64,000 nucleotides of DNA. Source: Clitopilus passeckerianus (Eukaryota; Basidiomycota; Agaricomycetes; Agaricales; Entolomataceae). The notes under the pieces were generated by a model. That model worked only from the letters and a program-made list of their open reading frames with translations, was not told where the DNA came from and ran no database searches. Location: contig CALYLX010000069.1 in the NCBI GenBank assembly GCA_944990035.1, positions 248,001 through 312,000 on the forward strand, read 5' to 3'. Below, in pieces: positions 46,745-57,849 of this stretch. The position numbers were made by a program, and so were the translations under genes. Position 1 is the stretch's first letter, and every line of letters begins with the position of its first letter.

Positions 46745-47180
46745 GGACCCTCCAGCGTTCGCGTGCCATGCAGTGTTACCGGTCACAAATACGTACTATC
46801 AGTACGTGTTTCGACCACCTTCGAACCCACCTGTCCAAAAGACAGTCCACTGGCAATCGTGTGACTCCCTTGTTCTGCGGCCTCCAAAAATCGTTCTAAA
46901 CCAACTAGTCGCCTCTCCACCTCTTTCACAGCGGCTGAAAGATCATAACCAAACTTCTCTGAGAGGTGGGTTTGCGAGCTTGTTCCGTTTATCTTGACAT
47001 TTGCACGGTTCTTTTCTGGGACTTCTTTTGAGCTCTTTCCATGAGGTTTTTGGGGCGTGTAGATCTTCCTTGCTGAACCCGATATGCAACATTGCCGTTG
47101 ATAGGGAGATGCACGGTGGAGGCGCTGGGGTTGAACCTGAGGTATGTTGAATCGACATAAATGTGAGTCCGAACATTCGA
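46745..47180 (-). pseudogene. decayed sesquiterpene synthase (3' exon relic)
   Basis: On the minus strand the stretch aligns with exon 3 of the three intact synthases. Recognisable parts are a KLANPP-containing degenerate segment, SEKFGYDLSAAVKEVERRL, VGLERFLEAAE, and GNTAWHANAGG in place of GNVAWHAQCGR. Frames shift between these parts and stops occur; exons 1 and 2 with the DDxxE motif are absent. Sequence beyond its 5' end (about 47250-47570) matches the far upstream flank of the synthase at 56392-57531, so it is part of the same duplicated unit. Confidence 0.75.
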
Positions 47181-47249
47181 CCTGCCGAAAGGTTAGTTTA
47201 TTTCCACTCGATTCATTAGTTTAACGAGGTCAGAATTTGGATCACTGAC

Positions 47250-47575
47250 GTTCAAGCTGCCTGCCAGACCCAACTAGAATCTTCTATTTTCTCGCTGGAG
47301 CTTGGCTGGAACCTAATCGAGTGAGAGAAGACAGCTACAATATTCCGTTGACACAACCAGTGCCAGTGGCATGTCGGACCGACGCCCGAGAAAGGAATGG
47401 TTAATGTCAATTGATCCAGAATCACAGATCCCGAATTGGTTTCTGTCTCCAAATTAATGAATTCAATTTTTCTCCTCCCAACGTAGCTATGGTTCGATGT
47501 TGCTGCATTCGGGAGCTCGAAAGAGGACATCGGTGTCGAGAATGAATATTGCTAACGCTATTTGTACATATGCGG
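47250..47575. repeat. duplicated non-coding flank, copy A (pairs with about 57850-58160)
   Basis: Aligns by eye in the same orientation with about 57850-58160: GAGCGAGAGAAGA-like start, CTACAGTATTC-like block, CAGTGGCATGTCGG followed by CCGAC, then AATTAATGAATT, TAGCTATGGTTCG and a TGTACAT-TGCGGATC-like end. Both copies lie beyond the 5' side of a minus-strand terpene synthase sequence. Confidence 0.7.
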
Positions 47576-48053
47576 ATCGTCGTTCGGGTGCTTTGCATAT
47601 CTGCTGCCTAGTACCCTGTGGTTATACCGAATGAATATCCAAATTCTCTACCCGAACATCAAGACAAGAAGAGGTTTGACATCCTTCATTCCAATCGCGT
47701 TGACCGTGCCCTATGGATGTATTACACCGAGGACGGTGGGTGAATGCCGAGTTCGGCGAGTTGGTAGGATATGAAGTGCTCAATGCTTGATACTTGCTCT
47801 GACCTGTATCACGACTCGTTGCCACAATGGTGACGGACAAGCGACTTCAAGTATCAAGAGTCTTATTAAAAGACAAGAGCCGTCGTACGTGACAATAGGT
47901 TTGCTGTCATACGATTTAGTTCAAGTACCATTTATACGTCAGAAAGGCAACTAGGCTAGATCTGATAGCTCCAGAACAGGTATCATGCTCAGGATACTAT
48001 AAGTATCTAGGCTCCTCGCCGTATATCTCATCCCTTCTCCCGATCTACATTCC

Positions 48054-49200
48054 ATGGATTCCATCGAGTTCAGTAAAGATGAATTGTATGCCTTGACGCC
48101 CTCCTACGTATGCCGTTTCCCATACGAGACCCACCCCGACGCGGCGAAGGCTGAGGTATTTGCCCGAGACTATATTGCGACGAGATGGCCCTGGCCCTCT
48201 GAAGAAGCCAAACAACGTTTTCTGAAACTGGGCTTGGAGCCTCTCATTTCAGTCTGGCACCCGCAAGCCAAGGACGAGTTGGTTGGGCCAGCATCCCTAT
48301 GGGCCTGCGCATACTTCCTTATCGACGATTTGATGGAAGAGGTTTCTGATGAAGTGAGTACGCCTGAATATGTTGACGTCTTCAAGTCGGTTTCTGATTA
48401 TGGGATAGGGTCAGAGTGTTGCACGTTTATTTGGGATCATTTTGGGCACCATACGACCAAAGGAGGGTGACATATTCGAAGAGGTCGTGTTCGATATCCA
48501 CGAACGGTGCCGTCTTGCTGGAAATGAGGTCGATTTGGAGCGCGTACAGAAGACATGTGAAGTCAATATTCGTTGGATGAAACACGTCTTGAAGAAAAGC
48601 CGGAGCGCGATTCAAGGTTCAGAGCTGGTGAGCTATGAGACCTTCGAAGAGTTCATGGCGGAGAGGAAACAGGAGGTCGGGTCACCGTAAGTCATGTGTT
48701 CGGAACGATTTCATATCAGATCAGTTGATTAACGAGCAACCAGAGTTGTAATGCCTTTCGCTAGATGGGTTTGCGATATTGAACCGCCCCAAGCCATACT
48801 CGAGCACTCCACGATCAAGGCGATAGAAACTATTGCACTCACACATGCCACCTATGTGAACGATCTCTACTCCCTTCGCAAAGAATTGAAGGAAGTTGGT
48901 GAGAAGAAGCGCGCAAACATGCAGATAATCTGCTCGAACGCAATCCTTTACCTGTCGGAGAAGAATGGTTGTAGCATTTCAGATGCGATGAAGGAGCTGG
49001 AGGGGCGGATAGAGGGTTTAGACTCACGTTTTGTAGAGGAGGCTGGGAAAGCGAAGCTGGCCATCGAGGCCACTTTTGGAAAGGAGGCGTTGGAGACGAT
49101 CGGGGAGTATATTGAGATGATCGAGCGGTTTATTGCGGGTAACGTTGCGTGGCATGCCCAATGTGGAAGGTACAATGATCTTGGTTTATACCACTGGTAG
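48054..49200 (+). CDS. sesquiterpene synthase (class I terpene cyclase), gene 1
   Basis: Three exons: 48054-48353, 48409-48686, 48744-49200, giving 344 aa. The aspartate-rich metal site is IDDLMEE (Asp91, Asp92, Glu95), and the second metal site is the NSE triad in NDLYSLRKE (Asn232, Ser236, Glu240). The C-terminal GNVAWHAQCGRYND contains the conserved Arg-Tyr pair. The length is typical of fungal sesquiterpene synthases (STS). The enzyme should ionise farnesyl diphosphate with magnesium ions in the cytosol and cyclise it; product cannot be predicted. An SF-type effector region (LAGNEVDLERVQKT) is intact. A decayed copy follows immediately downstream and another lies upstream, so this zone has been repeatedly duplicated. 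Confidence 0.88.
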
Positions 49201-49339
49201 TAACAGCCTCAGAGAATGAAGAAAAGCAAGGGTTTTCCCTAAAGCAAAGGGTGAAATTCTGTCTCTGGTCTGTGTTGCCACTTTCGGGAACGCCGTATGT
49301 ACACATGGGAGATCTATTCGGGAGACTTGTATATCAGCT

Positions 49340-49740
49340 TCATAATTGAATTTAGGATTATGTTACCGTTTATCAGACAGGCATGCAATTTTACGCCACC
49401 AGCAGCTCTACTTGAAGACCCCAGATTTATCGCGTCGGACGATAAATCTCTCCCACACACCATACACGCAGATGACTTGTATTTGGTCCGGAAGGAGCTC
49501 TGTTCAAATGCTGTTCCGTTTCTCGTGGAGATTTGGGTTTACTGCATTTGCTACACGATGGATAAGTCAGAGAACAGGCTCAGAGCACTGGAAGCGGCGG
49601 GGAAGGTGAATTAGCGATCGGCGCCAGGTTCAGAAAAGAGAGATTAGAGACCGTGGAGGAGTATATTAGCATGATCAAGCGGCTTATGGCAGGGAGCGTT
49701 GCGTGGCAGGTGCAAAGTGGGAGGCATAATGCATAATGAT
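49340..49740 (+). pseudogene. decayed sesquiterpene synthase (3' exon relic) downstream of gene 1
   Basis: Aligns with exon 3 of the intact genes: RIMLPFIRQACNFTPPAALL in place of VVMPFARWVCDIEPPQAIL, then a degenerate NSE-like segment DDLYLVRKEL, CSNAVPFLV, LRALEAAGK, and, after stops and frame changes, a segment matching LEMIKRFIAGNVAWH and GRYN. The conserved Asn of the NSE triad is replaced and several stops are present. Exons 1 and 2 are not found. A non-functional copy in direct orientation to gene 1. Confidence 0.78.
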
Positions 49741-50325
49741 TTCAACTAGGAAAATAACTTGAAGGATTTTGGACTAGAAACTGGTCCAAACATGAATGGC
49801 GGGTTCGATTCCCGAATGGTGCCGTTTGTTTTCGCCGTTCGGAAACTATTGGCCGGTGGAGGCTGACCGTGTTTGCCAGTAGAGGCCAAGTATAGAGCTG
49901 AAAATTTTCACTCTATTGCTGCTCAGTCAGCCTTCTCCCCAGACGTCGATGACGAAGTAGCCTTTAAAACGTTGAAAGGTAGAAGTAGAGGATTCCTTCG
50001 ACAAACCCAACTTCAGCAAGCAAGGGCGATACAGTAGAGAGCATGATCGTGTGAGAATTTGCCTCTTTCGGGTGGCCAATGAGATCTGCGTGATCTGACG
50101 GCATTGCACAGTGCACACCTTCACCGCATTATGCATACTGTAACTAACGAATAACATCTTAATACGTACGAACCAACGACGACTTTGACGGGCTGCAGCT
50201 TGAAACTTCTATCGAGAGATTCAAATTTCCTGCTCCACACCTCATTTCTGTAGGCTCTCCGCCAGGGAATATCTTGGCGGAATACCACATCCTGCATACT
50301 CTGCATACTCTGCATACTCTGTATC
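49741..50325. other. intergenic; 9-bp tandem repeat before the next gene
   Basis: No gene is supported. At 50293-50319 the unit TGCATACTC occurs three times without a break, ending six bases before the start codon at 50326. A T-arm-like piece (GCGGGTTCGATTCCCGA) lies at about 49798-49814. Confidence 0.55.
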
Positions 50326-51858
50326 ATGACCGAATACGATCTCTCTCCCGGTGCGGCTCGAGCGCGCATGGAGAAGCTGCATAAGACAGCGCGATGGATA
50401 TCGCAGGTCGATCCTCACACCCTTCAAAACCCATTTACCCCCGCTACGCCGGCGCCGGTTACATTCACCTCACTTCTCCAGGACGAAAAATCGAGACCGC
50501 ACAGGCCAAACCACACGAGGGACAGGGTTAGAGAGGGAGATTCTGGATACGAGAAGAATTGGTCCAAGGACAGGCCCCGGGACAAGCAGAGGGGAAGAAA
50601 AGAATCAAGGGATAGGAAGAGCAGGGGTTGGGATAGCGATGACTCTTCTGTTGACGATGACAACGATTCGTACCAGGCCACCATAAAATTCCGGACCCGT
50701 CGATCCAAATACCACAACGTCATAACTCCTCCAGCAGAGGTGTACGAGCAGAACAGGTATCAATTGTCACAAACGTCGCTGGACCAGTCACATTCTGCTC
50801 CCCCCACCTCTGTCTACGGAAACTATCGGCAAACGCCTCCTACCCCACGGACACAGTACAGCACTGTCACATATCTCACTTATCCCTCCGCTAACGGTGA
50901 CTATGCTTCGCAGGCGCAAACATCACTCCAACAGCAACAACCACAGGTGTCCCAGGTATACCTCCCCTCGAAATCGTCAGGACATCTCCCCCAGCCCCAA
51001 CCTGCTCCTCCCCCGCCTCTGCAAGCTACTTCCACGAACAGAGGAAATCCACCATCTGCGCATCTGGATTTACCCCCTCGCTCTGTTATCCCCCAGACAA
51101 ATGGCTACCCACTGGCGCTTCAGCCCTACTTCTCCTCCAAACATCAACCGTACTACCAGCATGCTCCTAGCCCACATACCGCACCTTGGTCCGGATATTC
51201 GACCATACCTTTCGCATCGGGTTACCCATCTACAACTATAGGTCCCACGACAGCACTAGCTAGTACCTACCCGGTTCCTCCAATATTCTACCAGATTCCT
51301 GCACCTGCATCCACTCCCGTTCCTATACCCTCCTTACCATACGCAGGACCAATCCCATCATTGAAAGAGAAGCCCAAACCTCTTATAAAGAGGCTATTCA
51401 CTACACTTACTGGCCCAGGCTTCAATAAGGTCACTTCAGACACTCCAGTAGCAGGATACACCCCCGGAAATTCGGCAGAATACGTCGTTCCAGGAGCCAA
51501 GAGTGGGGTCCCTCAAGACAGCCGAGTCCGAGCCCTCTATACACCTCCCACTCAATCTGTCAGATACAAAGGTAGAACCCAGCAGCGAGACAAGGACCGT
51601 CGGCCTCCAGACCGGGAGCGATCATGGGCAGCGACTTGGCTTGGTGATATCGAGAAGGTCGGGAAGCCGTGTTACGATATATATGATTCGAGCATGGCGC
51701 AAGATAACGACTCGGAATGGGAGCTGGTTTCGGTGGAAGGGAGGTGGAAGGAGGATAGGGAAAGGACACATACGAGGGCTATGAGGGAGAGGAAGAGAGG
51801 ACACGACGGGCAGTTGAGTTACAACACTGTCCCAACGCCATCACCAATCTGGGGATAA
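50326..51858 (+). CDS. hypothetical, Pro/Ser/Gln-rich disordered protein
   Basis: A single uninterrupted exon of 510 codons. The N-terminus (MTEYDLSPGAARARMEKLHK, then TARWISQVDPHTLQNPF) looks conserved in style. A highly charged Arg/Asp/Lys stretch (residues about 60-110) follows, then a long Pro/Gln/Ser/Tyr-rich region. A compact segment comes next (KPKPLIKRLFTTLTGPGFNK), and the C-terminal part is charged (DSEWELVSVEGRWKEDRER). No domain is recognised and no membrane segment or signal peptide is visible. The lack of introns sets it apart from nearly all neighbours, although agaric disordered proteins are often single-exon. It sits between two terpene synthase loci but nothing links it to them. 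Function unknown. Confidence 0.7.
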   Translation: MTEYDLSPGAARARMEKLHKTARWISQVDPHTLQNPFTPATPAPVTFTSLLQDEKSRPHRPNHTRDRVREGDSGYEKNWSKDRPRDKQRGRKESRDRKSRGWDSDDSSVDDDNDSYQATIKFRTRRSKYHNVITPPAEVYEQNRYQLSQTSLDQSHSAPPTSVYGNYRQTPPTPRTQYSTVTYLTYPSANGDYASQAQTSLQQQQPQVSQVYLPSKSSGHLPQPQPAPPPPLQATSTNRGNPPSAHLDLPPRSVIPQTNGYPLALQPYFSSKHQPYYQHAPSPHTAPWSGYSTIPFASGYPSTTIGPTTALASTYPVPPIFYQIPAPASTPVPIPSLPYAGPIPSLKEKPKPLIKRLFTTLTGPGFNKVTSDTPVAGYTPGNSAEYVVPGAKSGVPQDSRVRALYTPPTQSVRYKGRTQQRDKDRRPPDRERSWAATWLGDIEKVGKPCYDIYDSSMAQDNDSEWELVSVEGRWKEDRERTHTRAMRERKRGHDGQLSYNTVPTPSPIWG

Positions 51859-52590
51859 GTTTCGTACTGTGCTCGACGCTGCTGTCGGTTGCTTCTCAAA
51901 CTTTGTGCTGAGGACAACGGGTCTAGTTCGGGCAAATCTTCAAGGAAATTCGCTAGATGCTGTTGAACTTGCTCGGATGACGTGCCACACTCGTACTTCA
52001 CCTTGGACGCTGAATATCTCACCGCATATCCTTCATAATACGTCGCTAAATGGACTGAGGCTTGTCTACTCAATCTCCTCGCTGCGAGACTTAACGGGTC
52101 GGCACTACTTTTTTCTGTACTTGTGACTCCTTATTTCGTTGGACTGCTCCTCTGCTTCCGGGATAATGCTGTGCAAGTTCTAGCTGTTCTATAGTTGTTC
52201 TACTGCCTGTCCATTATGCTGTGGTCTACCTTTGTTTCGTCCTGTATTACTACATCTTCGTAGTCTATGTTTGTTTGACACGACCTGAGATTAGCAACTC
52301 GTCAAACGTGACTGGCCGTTAATGTATGCGAGCCGTCATTTTATCCCATCCAGCTACTTTCTTTTCCTTCTTTTCAAGATTCACTCTCTGCGTCGATTCT
52401 CCTTCGTCGCCATCAAGTCTCTCGTTCATTCTCTCTTCTTCACATTAATTATCGACTGGCCAGCCTGACGCTCATGGAGGCCAAGACCTTCTCATCTCAA
52501 TTTCCGAACCCAACGCATATGGCTGGCAGGCATCGTCAGCTGAGAAAATGATAAGTATTTGGACACATCTAATGTAGCTGGGTTTAATGA
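51859..52590. other. intergenic, with a weak repeat shared with about 55735-55880
   Basis: No gene supported. About 52330-52420 (CATTTTATCCCATCCA, TTTCTTTTCCTTCTTTTCAAGATTC) resembles about 55755-55835 (CATTTTATCCTATCCA, TTCCTTTTCGCTCTTTTCCAAGATTC) in the same orientation. Confidence 0.45.
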
Positions 52591-52594
52591 TCCG

Positions 52595-54019
52595 TCGGGA
52601 GACGAAGTTATCTGTACCGAGCTTCGATATGAAGACTTCGAGAAAGGAACAACCAATGCAGACGTGTAGAAGATTCTATTTCAGGCATAGTATGGCGTGC
52701 AGGGTGCATGTCAGTCTTTCCAATCCATTATGGAGTAAGCAGCGTACGCGACGTCACGCGACAGTACTGGTACGTTGACAGATGGAATGCAGACTGGCTT
52801 TGACATTTCCAATGTTCAGCGTCAAATTTGTATCTGTACATTAAGCTCATCAGTCAAAGCCACTTCTATCACATCGTCCTCTCAGCCGCTATGGATTCCA
52901 CCCAACTCAGCGAAGAAGATATTAAGCCTTCCTATATTTGCAGCTTCCAACACGGGCGTCACCCCAAATCGGCAGAGGCCGAAGCGTTCACTCGAGAGTA
53001 CTTCGCTACGAGGTGGCCATGGCCTTCAGAAGCCGCTAAAACGAAATTTCTAAGCCTGGGTTTAGAAACTCTCGTTCCTCTATGGCTCCCGTACGCCAAG
53101 GACCACCTCATCAAACCTGCCTGCATCTGGTCCACTTGTTACTTCCTCATCGACGATTTGATGGAACAAGCTACCGATGAGGTAAATACCACTCCGCCAG
53201 GTTCATCGAAGTAATTATAATGTGGTGTCGTAGGCCCAGAAAGTTACGCGTTTACTTCCCCTTACCTTGGGCACGACACGACCAACGAAAGGTGACGCAC
53301 TCGAGGAGGTCATGTTTGACATCCATGAACGGTGCCGCTTGGCTGGAGATCAAATCGATTTAGAGCGCTTTCAAGAGACGAGTAAAATCAATATCCGGTG
53401 GATGGCACATGTGCTTGCGAAAAGCAAGGAGGTAATGAAAGCGGTATCGGAGCCAAGTAGCTATAAGACGTTCGACGAATTTATGGCGGATAGGTTATTG
53501 GAGATCGGGACACCGTAAGTCATATTTGCCGAGTCCACATCCGGTCAGTTTATTTACCATAGCCTTGTTATCAGGGTGATGTTTCCTTTTGCTCGATGGT
53601 TGTCTAAAATTGCACCTCCGCAAGCGATCCTTGAAACCCCAAGCATTAAGGCTGCAGAGGATATTGCACTTGAACACGCCACCTACACCAACGACCTCTA
53701 TTCTCTTCGCAAGGAACTTATGGAGGTCCCGGAGAAGAAGCGCGCGAACATCAAGATGATCTGTTCTAATGCGGTCGTTTATCTCTCGGAGACCGGTGGA
53801 TCCAGTCTTCTGGACGCGATGAAGGAGTTAGAGGGGCGACTAGGAGGTTTAGAACGCGATTATCTGGAAGCTGCAGAAGAAGCGAAGAAGACCGTTGGAG
53901 CCAATTTCGGAATAGAGGGTTTGGCAGAGGTTGAGGAGTACCTTGAGATGATCAAACTGTTCATCACGGGTAACGTTGCATGGCATTCCCAGGCTGGAAG
54001 ATACAATGACTTCGTGTAG
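52595..54019 (+). repeat. inverted duplication, left arm (contains terpene synthase gene 2)
   Basis: About 1.4 kb that matches, in reverse complement, about 57835-56392. The match covers roughly 290 bp upstream of the start codon, all three exons and both introns. Upstream shared blocks include GTACCGAGCTTCGAT, GTAGAAGATT and TTTGACATTTCCAATGTTCAG. Confidence 0.8.
52891..54019 (+). CDS. sesquiterpene synthase, gene 2
   Basis: Three exons: 52891-53181, 53234-53514, 53575-54019, giving 338 aa. Metal site one is IDDLMEQ (Asp88, Asp89, Glu92); the NSE triad is in NDLYSLRKE (Asn230, Ser234, Glu238). The C-terminus GNVAWHSQAGRYNDFV carries the Arg-Tyr pair. It is much closer to gene 3 than to gene 1: LGTTRPTKGDA, DIHERCRLAGD and APPQAILETPSIKAAEDIA are shared, with exon 2 and 3 lengths identical. 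It lies tail-to-tail with gene 3 in a large inverted duplication, including its promoter. Fully open and probably functional; product unknown. Confidence 0.88.
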
Positions 54020-56391
54020 TAGAAATGATTGAATAGTGACACGGCGCCGCCGCGGTTAGCCGTCTATTTACGCGAAATGTAACATTTCCGCACAATAATA
54101 ATGTCATTTACCTATCTAATACAAGTGGTATTACTACGAAATATCAGCTTATTCTCGTGTGAGGACGCGTTCTATGATACCCGTGAACACTAGAATACGA
54201 AGGATTCAACGAGAATGTGGCAGTGCGATATTGATGATCTGATGATCCGCGAGATAACTCGAGCGCTCATTGGTTCGGCAGTCCCAGTGCCGATACCGAA
54301 CCGGCAAAACACAACATTTCGCGACAAAGTTCAATCGAGAAGTTCTCCTGAAATTTGAGATAGATTTCAGAGAAACCGCATGGTTACTTTGGCTTTCGGG
54401 ATACTCTGCCGAGTTCCCGAATGTCTCCCGACCGATCCGACCGGACATCATTACCATAAACGGGCTCATATCCTCATGTTCGCGTGAATCACATTACTCT
54501 CAAAGATCGAGAACTTGTCATTCTCATCGCGTTTGCATTCTCTAGTCCAAAATTTACATATTTCTTACCAATATGTAGCCTTGGCATTAGTGCACAGACC
54601 ACGTAGTTTTAGGTATAAAAAGCTCCTGTATTTTGTAGGTAGAATCTCAAGTAATTGACGGCTTGTTGCTCGGAAACCTCTACTGCGGGAGTGGTTCCAT
54701 CATCTATTTGGTTTGGGTCGCCGTGCGCGAGGCCCGTTTTTGATTTGGAATATATTTGATTGATTGAACTATACTACTTTACATTACCGGAACGCTATCT
54801 CAGCTTTCGCGAGGTGTCTAAGTATGTGTTGATCGTCTAAAAGCCCCACAAACTCGAGGTTGTGGGTTGTGGTTGGGTTTTGGTTAGTTTAGTGCAATTC
54901 CGATCGCATTTGAGCTCACCTTTTCCCTTTCATTTCCCGCGAACCTCTTCAATAGAGTACAATAGGCATTTTGCTGAACTCCGATCAGCGACGAGGATGC
55001 ATTTTATTCGGGATGGGGAAAAAACTGCCCGAGACGAACGAAGCCTCGAGAGACTGGTGCTTGAAGTTGACTAGTTTGGAAGACTCAAAGATGGCTGTCG
55101 ACGTGATAGTCGCGAAGGAGGAACTATTTGTTGTTTCTGACAAATATAGTCCTGTTTTCGATTGTGAGCATGACTTTTGTAAGCTTCCTAACCTCGCCTC
55201 CCTGTTCCTGTTGCATTTGAGTTATACGCCGTATGAGAGTCGATAGGGAGGATCGCCCATAGAGCCACGTCAGTGCGCGTAAGCCAACAGTTCAGAATCA
55301 GCGCGGGGCAAGAGTAGAGAAGTTCGGATTTGAAGCCGTCAAGTAGGAAGTTTCGTCGTTGTTTTCCGAGCACCGATTGGACAGTGGGTAATGTTGACAC
55401 AATGCCTACCTGACGATCAGATTCGTCTTAGACCGCGAGTCAAACAAGCTCTCCACAGCGGGTTCGACTCCCGCAGGGTGCATGAACATTCGTGGTCCCC
55501 GGTGTTTTGGTCCTCCGACCGTCCAGGGGAGGCTGTTTGGCAGGCCTCGAGGATGTTTGGCGATGTCAAGGCCACGAAAGGGAGTGTCCTAATGAGCGCG
55601 GCGAGGTTAATCCAACATTGTGTTCTGGACAGCTAAGGACTCAAGATATTCTCAACCTCGAGCACCAGTGGTGCCTTGACATCCAGGGTCGAAAGAAACT
55701 CTTTGATTAATTGTTAGTGAAGAGTCGAGCGTGACAGGGCATAACGCATGTGACTCGGCATTTTATCCTATCCATCTATTTCCTTTTCGCTCTTTTCCAA
55801 GATTCGCTCTCTTCGCTCCTTGGGACGACGACGACATATGTCGTCATCAAACCTCTCAACTCACACTGAGGGAGACCGAGGTCGACACCCAAATCCCAAC
55901 ATCCACATCTCGAGGCGGCATTCCACATCTGAGTAGAGAGCACTTATGCCCAGATACCAGCTTGGATCAACATCCCATTCGGATCTGTCCTCGAACAGCC
56001 TACACCAAGGAAGGAGGGACGCTTGGTGCAGCGTGGCCGTTGAGCTCTGAGCTCTGACACTGAGCCCCGGGACGGGGCCCAGCACACCGGTGCTGGGACC
56101 AGGCGCGCTCCTACCCATGTCCGACTGAACTATATGTAAGGCCACCAGACCAGGGCGACAGCAGGTAGGTTACCCGCCCTGACGACTTGAAAAAAGAGGC
56201 CTCGGTGATCGCACTCGGTGATCGCAACCATTCATCATGTTTGTCGAACGCCTAGCCCTTCCAGCTTCAAGCACCAGTTTCTCAAGGCTTTGCTGGACTT
56301 AGGCAGTTTTGCCGCTTTCACAGGGAAATGCATCCTCGTCGCTCACTGGGGCTCAGCGAGGCGCTCATTACATTCTGTTCATGTTCTCCTA
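54020..56391. other. spacer of the inverted duplication, no gene recognised
   Basis: Frames here are short and unsupported. A tRNA 3'-half-like piece lies at 55458-55481 (GCGGG-TTCGACT-CCCGC then AGGGTGC) without a matching 5' half. About 55735-55880 weakly repeats about 52300-52450. Confidence 0.45.
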
Positions 56392-57531
56392 CTACACTAA
56401 ATCATTGTATCTTCCGCACTGGGAATGCCACGTAATGTTGCCCGCAATGAATAGTTTGATCATCTCAAGGTACTCCTCAACCTTTTCCAAACCCTCTTTT
56501 CCGAAATTAATCCCAATGTTCAGCTTCGCTTCTTCGGCAGCCTCCAAAAAATGTCGTTCCAAACCTCCCAGTCGTCCCTCCAACTCTTTCATCGCGTCCA
56601 GAATACTACATCCACGCTTCTCCGAGAGATAAAGGACTGCGTTAGAACAGACCATCTTGATGTTCGCGCGCTTCTTCTCTGAGACCTCCACGAGCTCCTT
56701 GCGAAGAGAATAGAGGTCGTTGGTGTAGGTGGCGTGTTCAAGTGCAATATCTTCTGCGGCCTTAATGCTTGGGGTTTCAAGGATGGCTAGTGTAGGTGCG
56801 ATGTTACACATCCATCGGGCCAAAGGGAACATTACCCTAATCACAAGGTTATGGTGAATAAATCGACTAGATGTGGACTCGTCAAATGTGACTTACTGTG
56901 TCCCAATTTCCAATATCTTTTCCGCCATGAATTCGTCGAAAGTGTCATAGGTCATTGGCTCCGACCCCGCTTTCATTTCTTCCCTGCTTTTCGCAAGGAC
57001 ATGTGCCATCCACCGGATATTGACTTTACTCATCTCTTGGAAGTGTGCTAAATCGCCTTCATCTCCAGCCAAGCGGCATCGTTCATGGATATCAAAGATG
57101 ACCTCTTCGAAAGCATCGCCTTTAGTTGGTCGTGTGGTACCTAGGGTAAGCGGAAATATACGCATTACTTTCTGGCCCTACAAAATCACATTTTGAACGG
57201 TTTTAACGAACTCCGCCAGAGTTGGGTTTACCTCGTCGGTAGCTTGTTCCATCAAATCGTCGATGAGGAAGTAAGCAGTGTTCCAGAGGCAGCCAGGCTT
57301 GATGAGGTGGTCCTTGGCGTACGGGAGCCATAGAGGAACGAGAGTTTCTAAACCCAGGCTTAGAAATTTCGTTTTAGCGGCTCCTGAAGGCCACGGCCAC
57401 CTCGTAGCGAAGTACTCTCGGGTAAATGCTTCGGCCTCTGCCCATTTGGGGTGGCGCCCGTGTTGGATGCTACATACATGGGAAGGCTTCAAGCCGAGCA
57501 AATCTTCTTTACTGAGTTGGATGGAATCCAT
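56392..57531 (-). CDS. sesquiterpene synthase, gene 3
   Basis: Three exons on the minus strand: 57531-57232, 57177-56897, 56836-56392, giving 341 aa. Metal site one is IDDLMEQ (Asp91, Asp92, Glu95); the NSE triad is in NDLYSLRKE (Asn233, Ser237, Glu241). The C-terminus is GNITWHSQCGRYNDLV. Compared with gene 2, the first exon has three more codons near the N-terminus (SKEDLLGLKPSHVC) and IAPTLAILE replaces IAPPQAILE; otherwise the two align almost without gaps. Convergent with gene 2 across a 2.4 kb spacer. Intact and probably functional; product unknown. Confidence 0.88.
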
Positions 57532-57849
57532 AGCGGCTGGGAAGACGATGCGATAGAAGTGTTTTTGACCGATGGCCTGAATGCGTGGGGCATAAATATG
57601 ACGCTGAACATTGGAAATGTCAAACTAGCCCGCATTTCATCTGACAAGGTACTAGTACAGTCGGATGACCTTGCGTACACTACTTTCTCCGTAATGAATT
57701 GGAAGGACTGAACGCATTCTGCATGTCATACTATGCCTGGGATGCAATCTTCTACCCGTCTGCAACGATTTGTTCGCTTCTTTGAGTCGAAGTTTTCAAA
57801 TCGAAGCTCGGTACAAATAATCTCGTCTCCCGCCAGCCCGACAAGCCCA

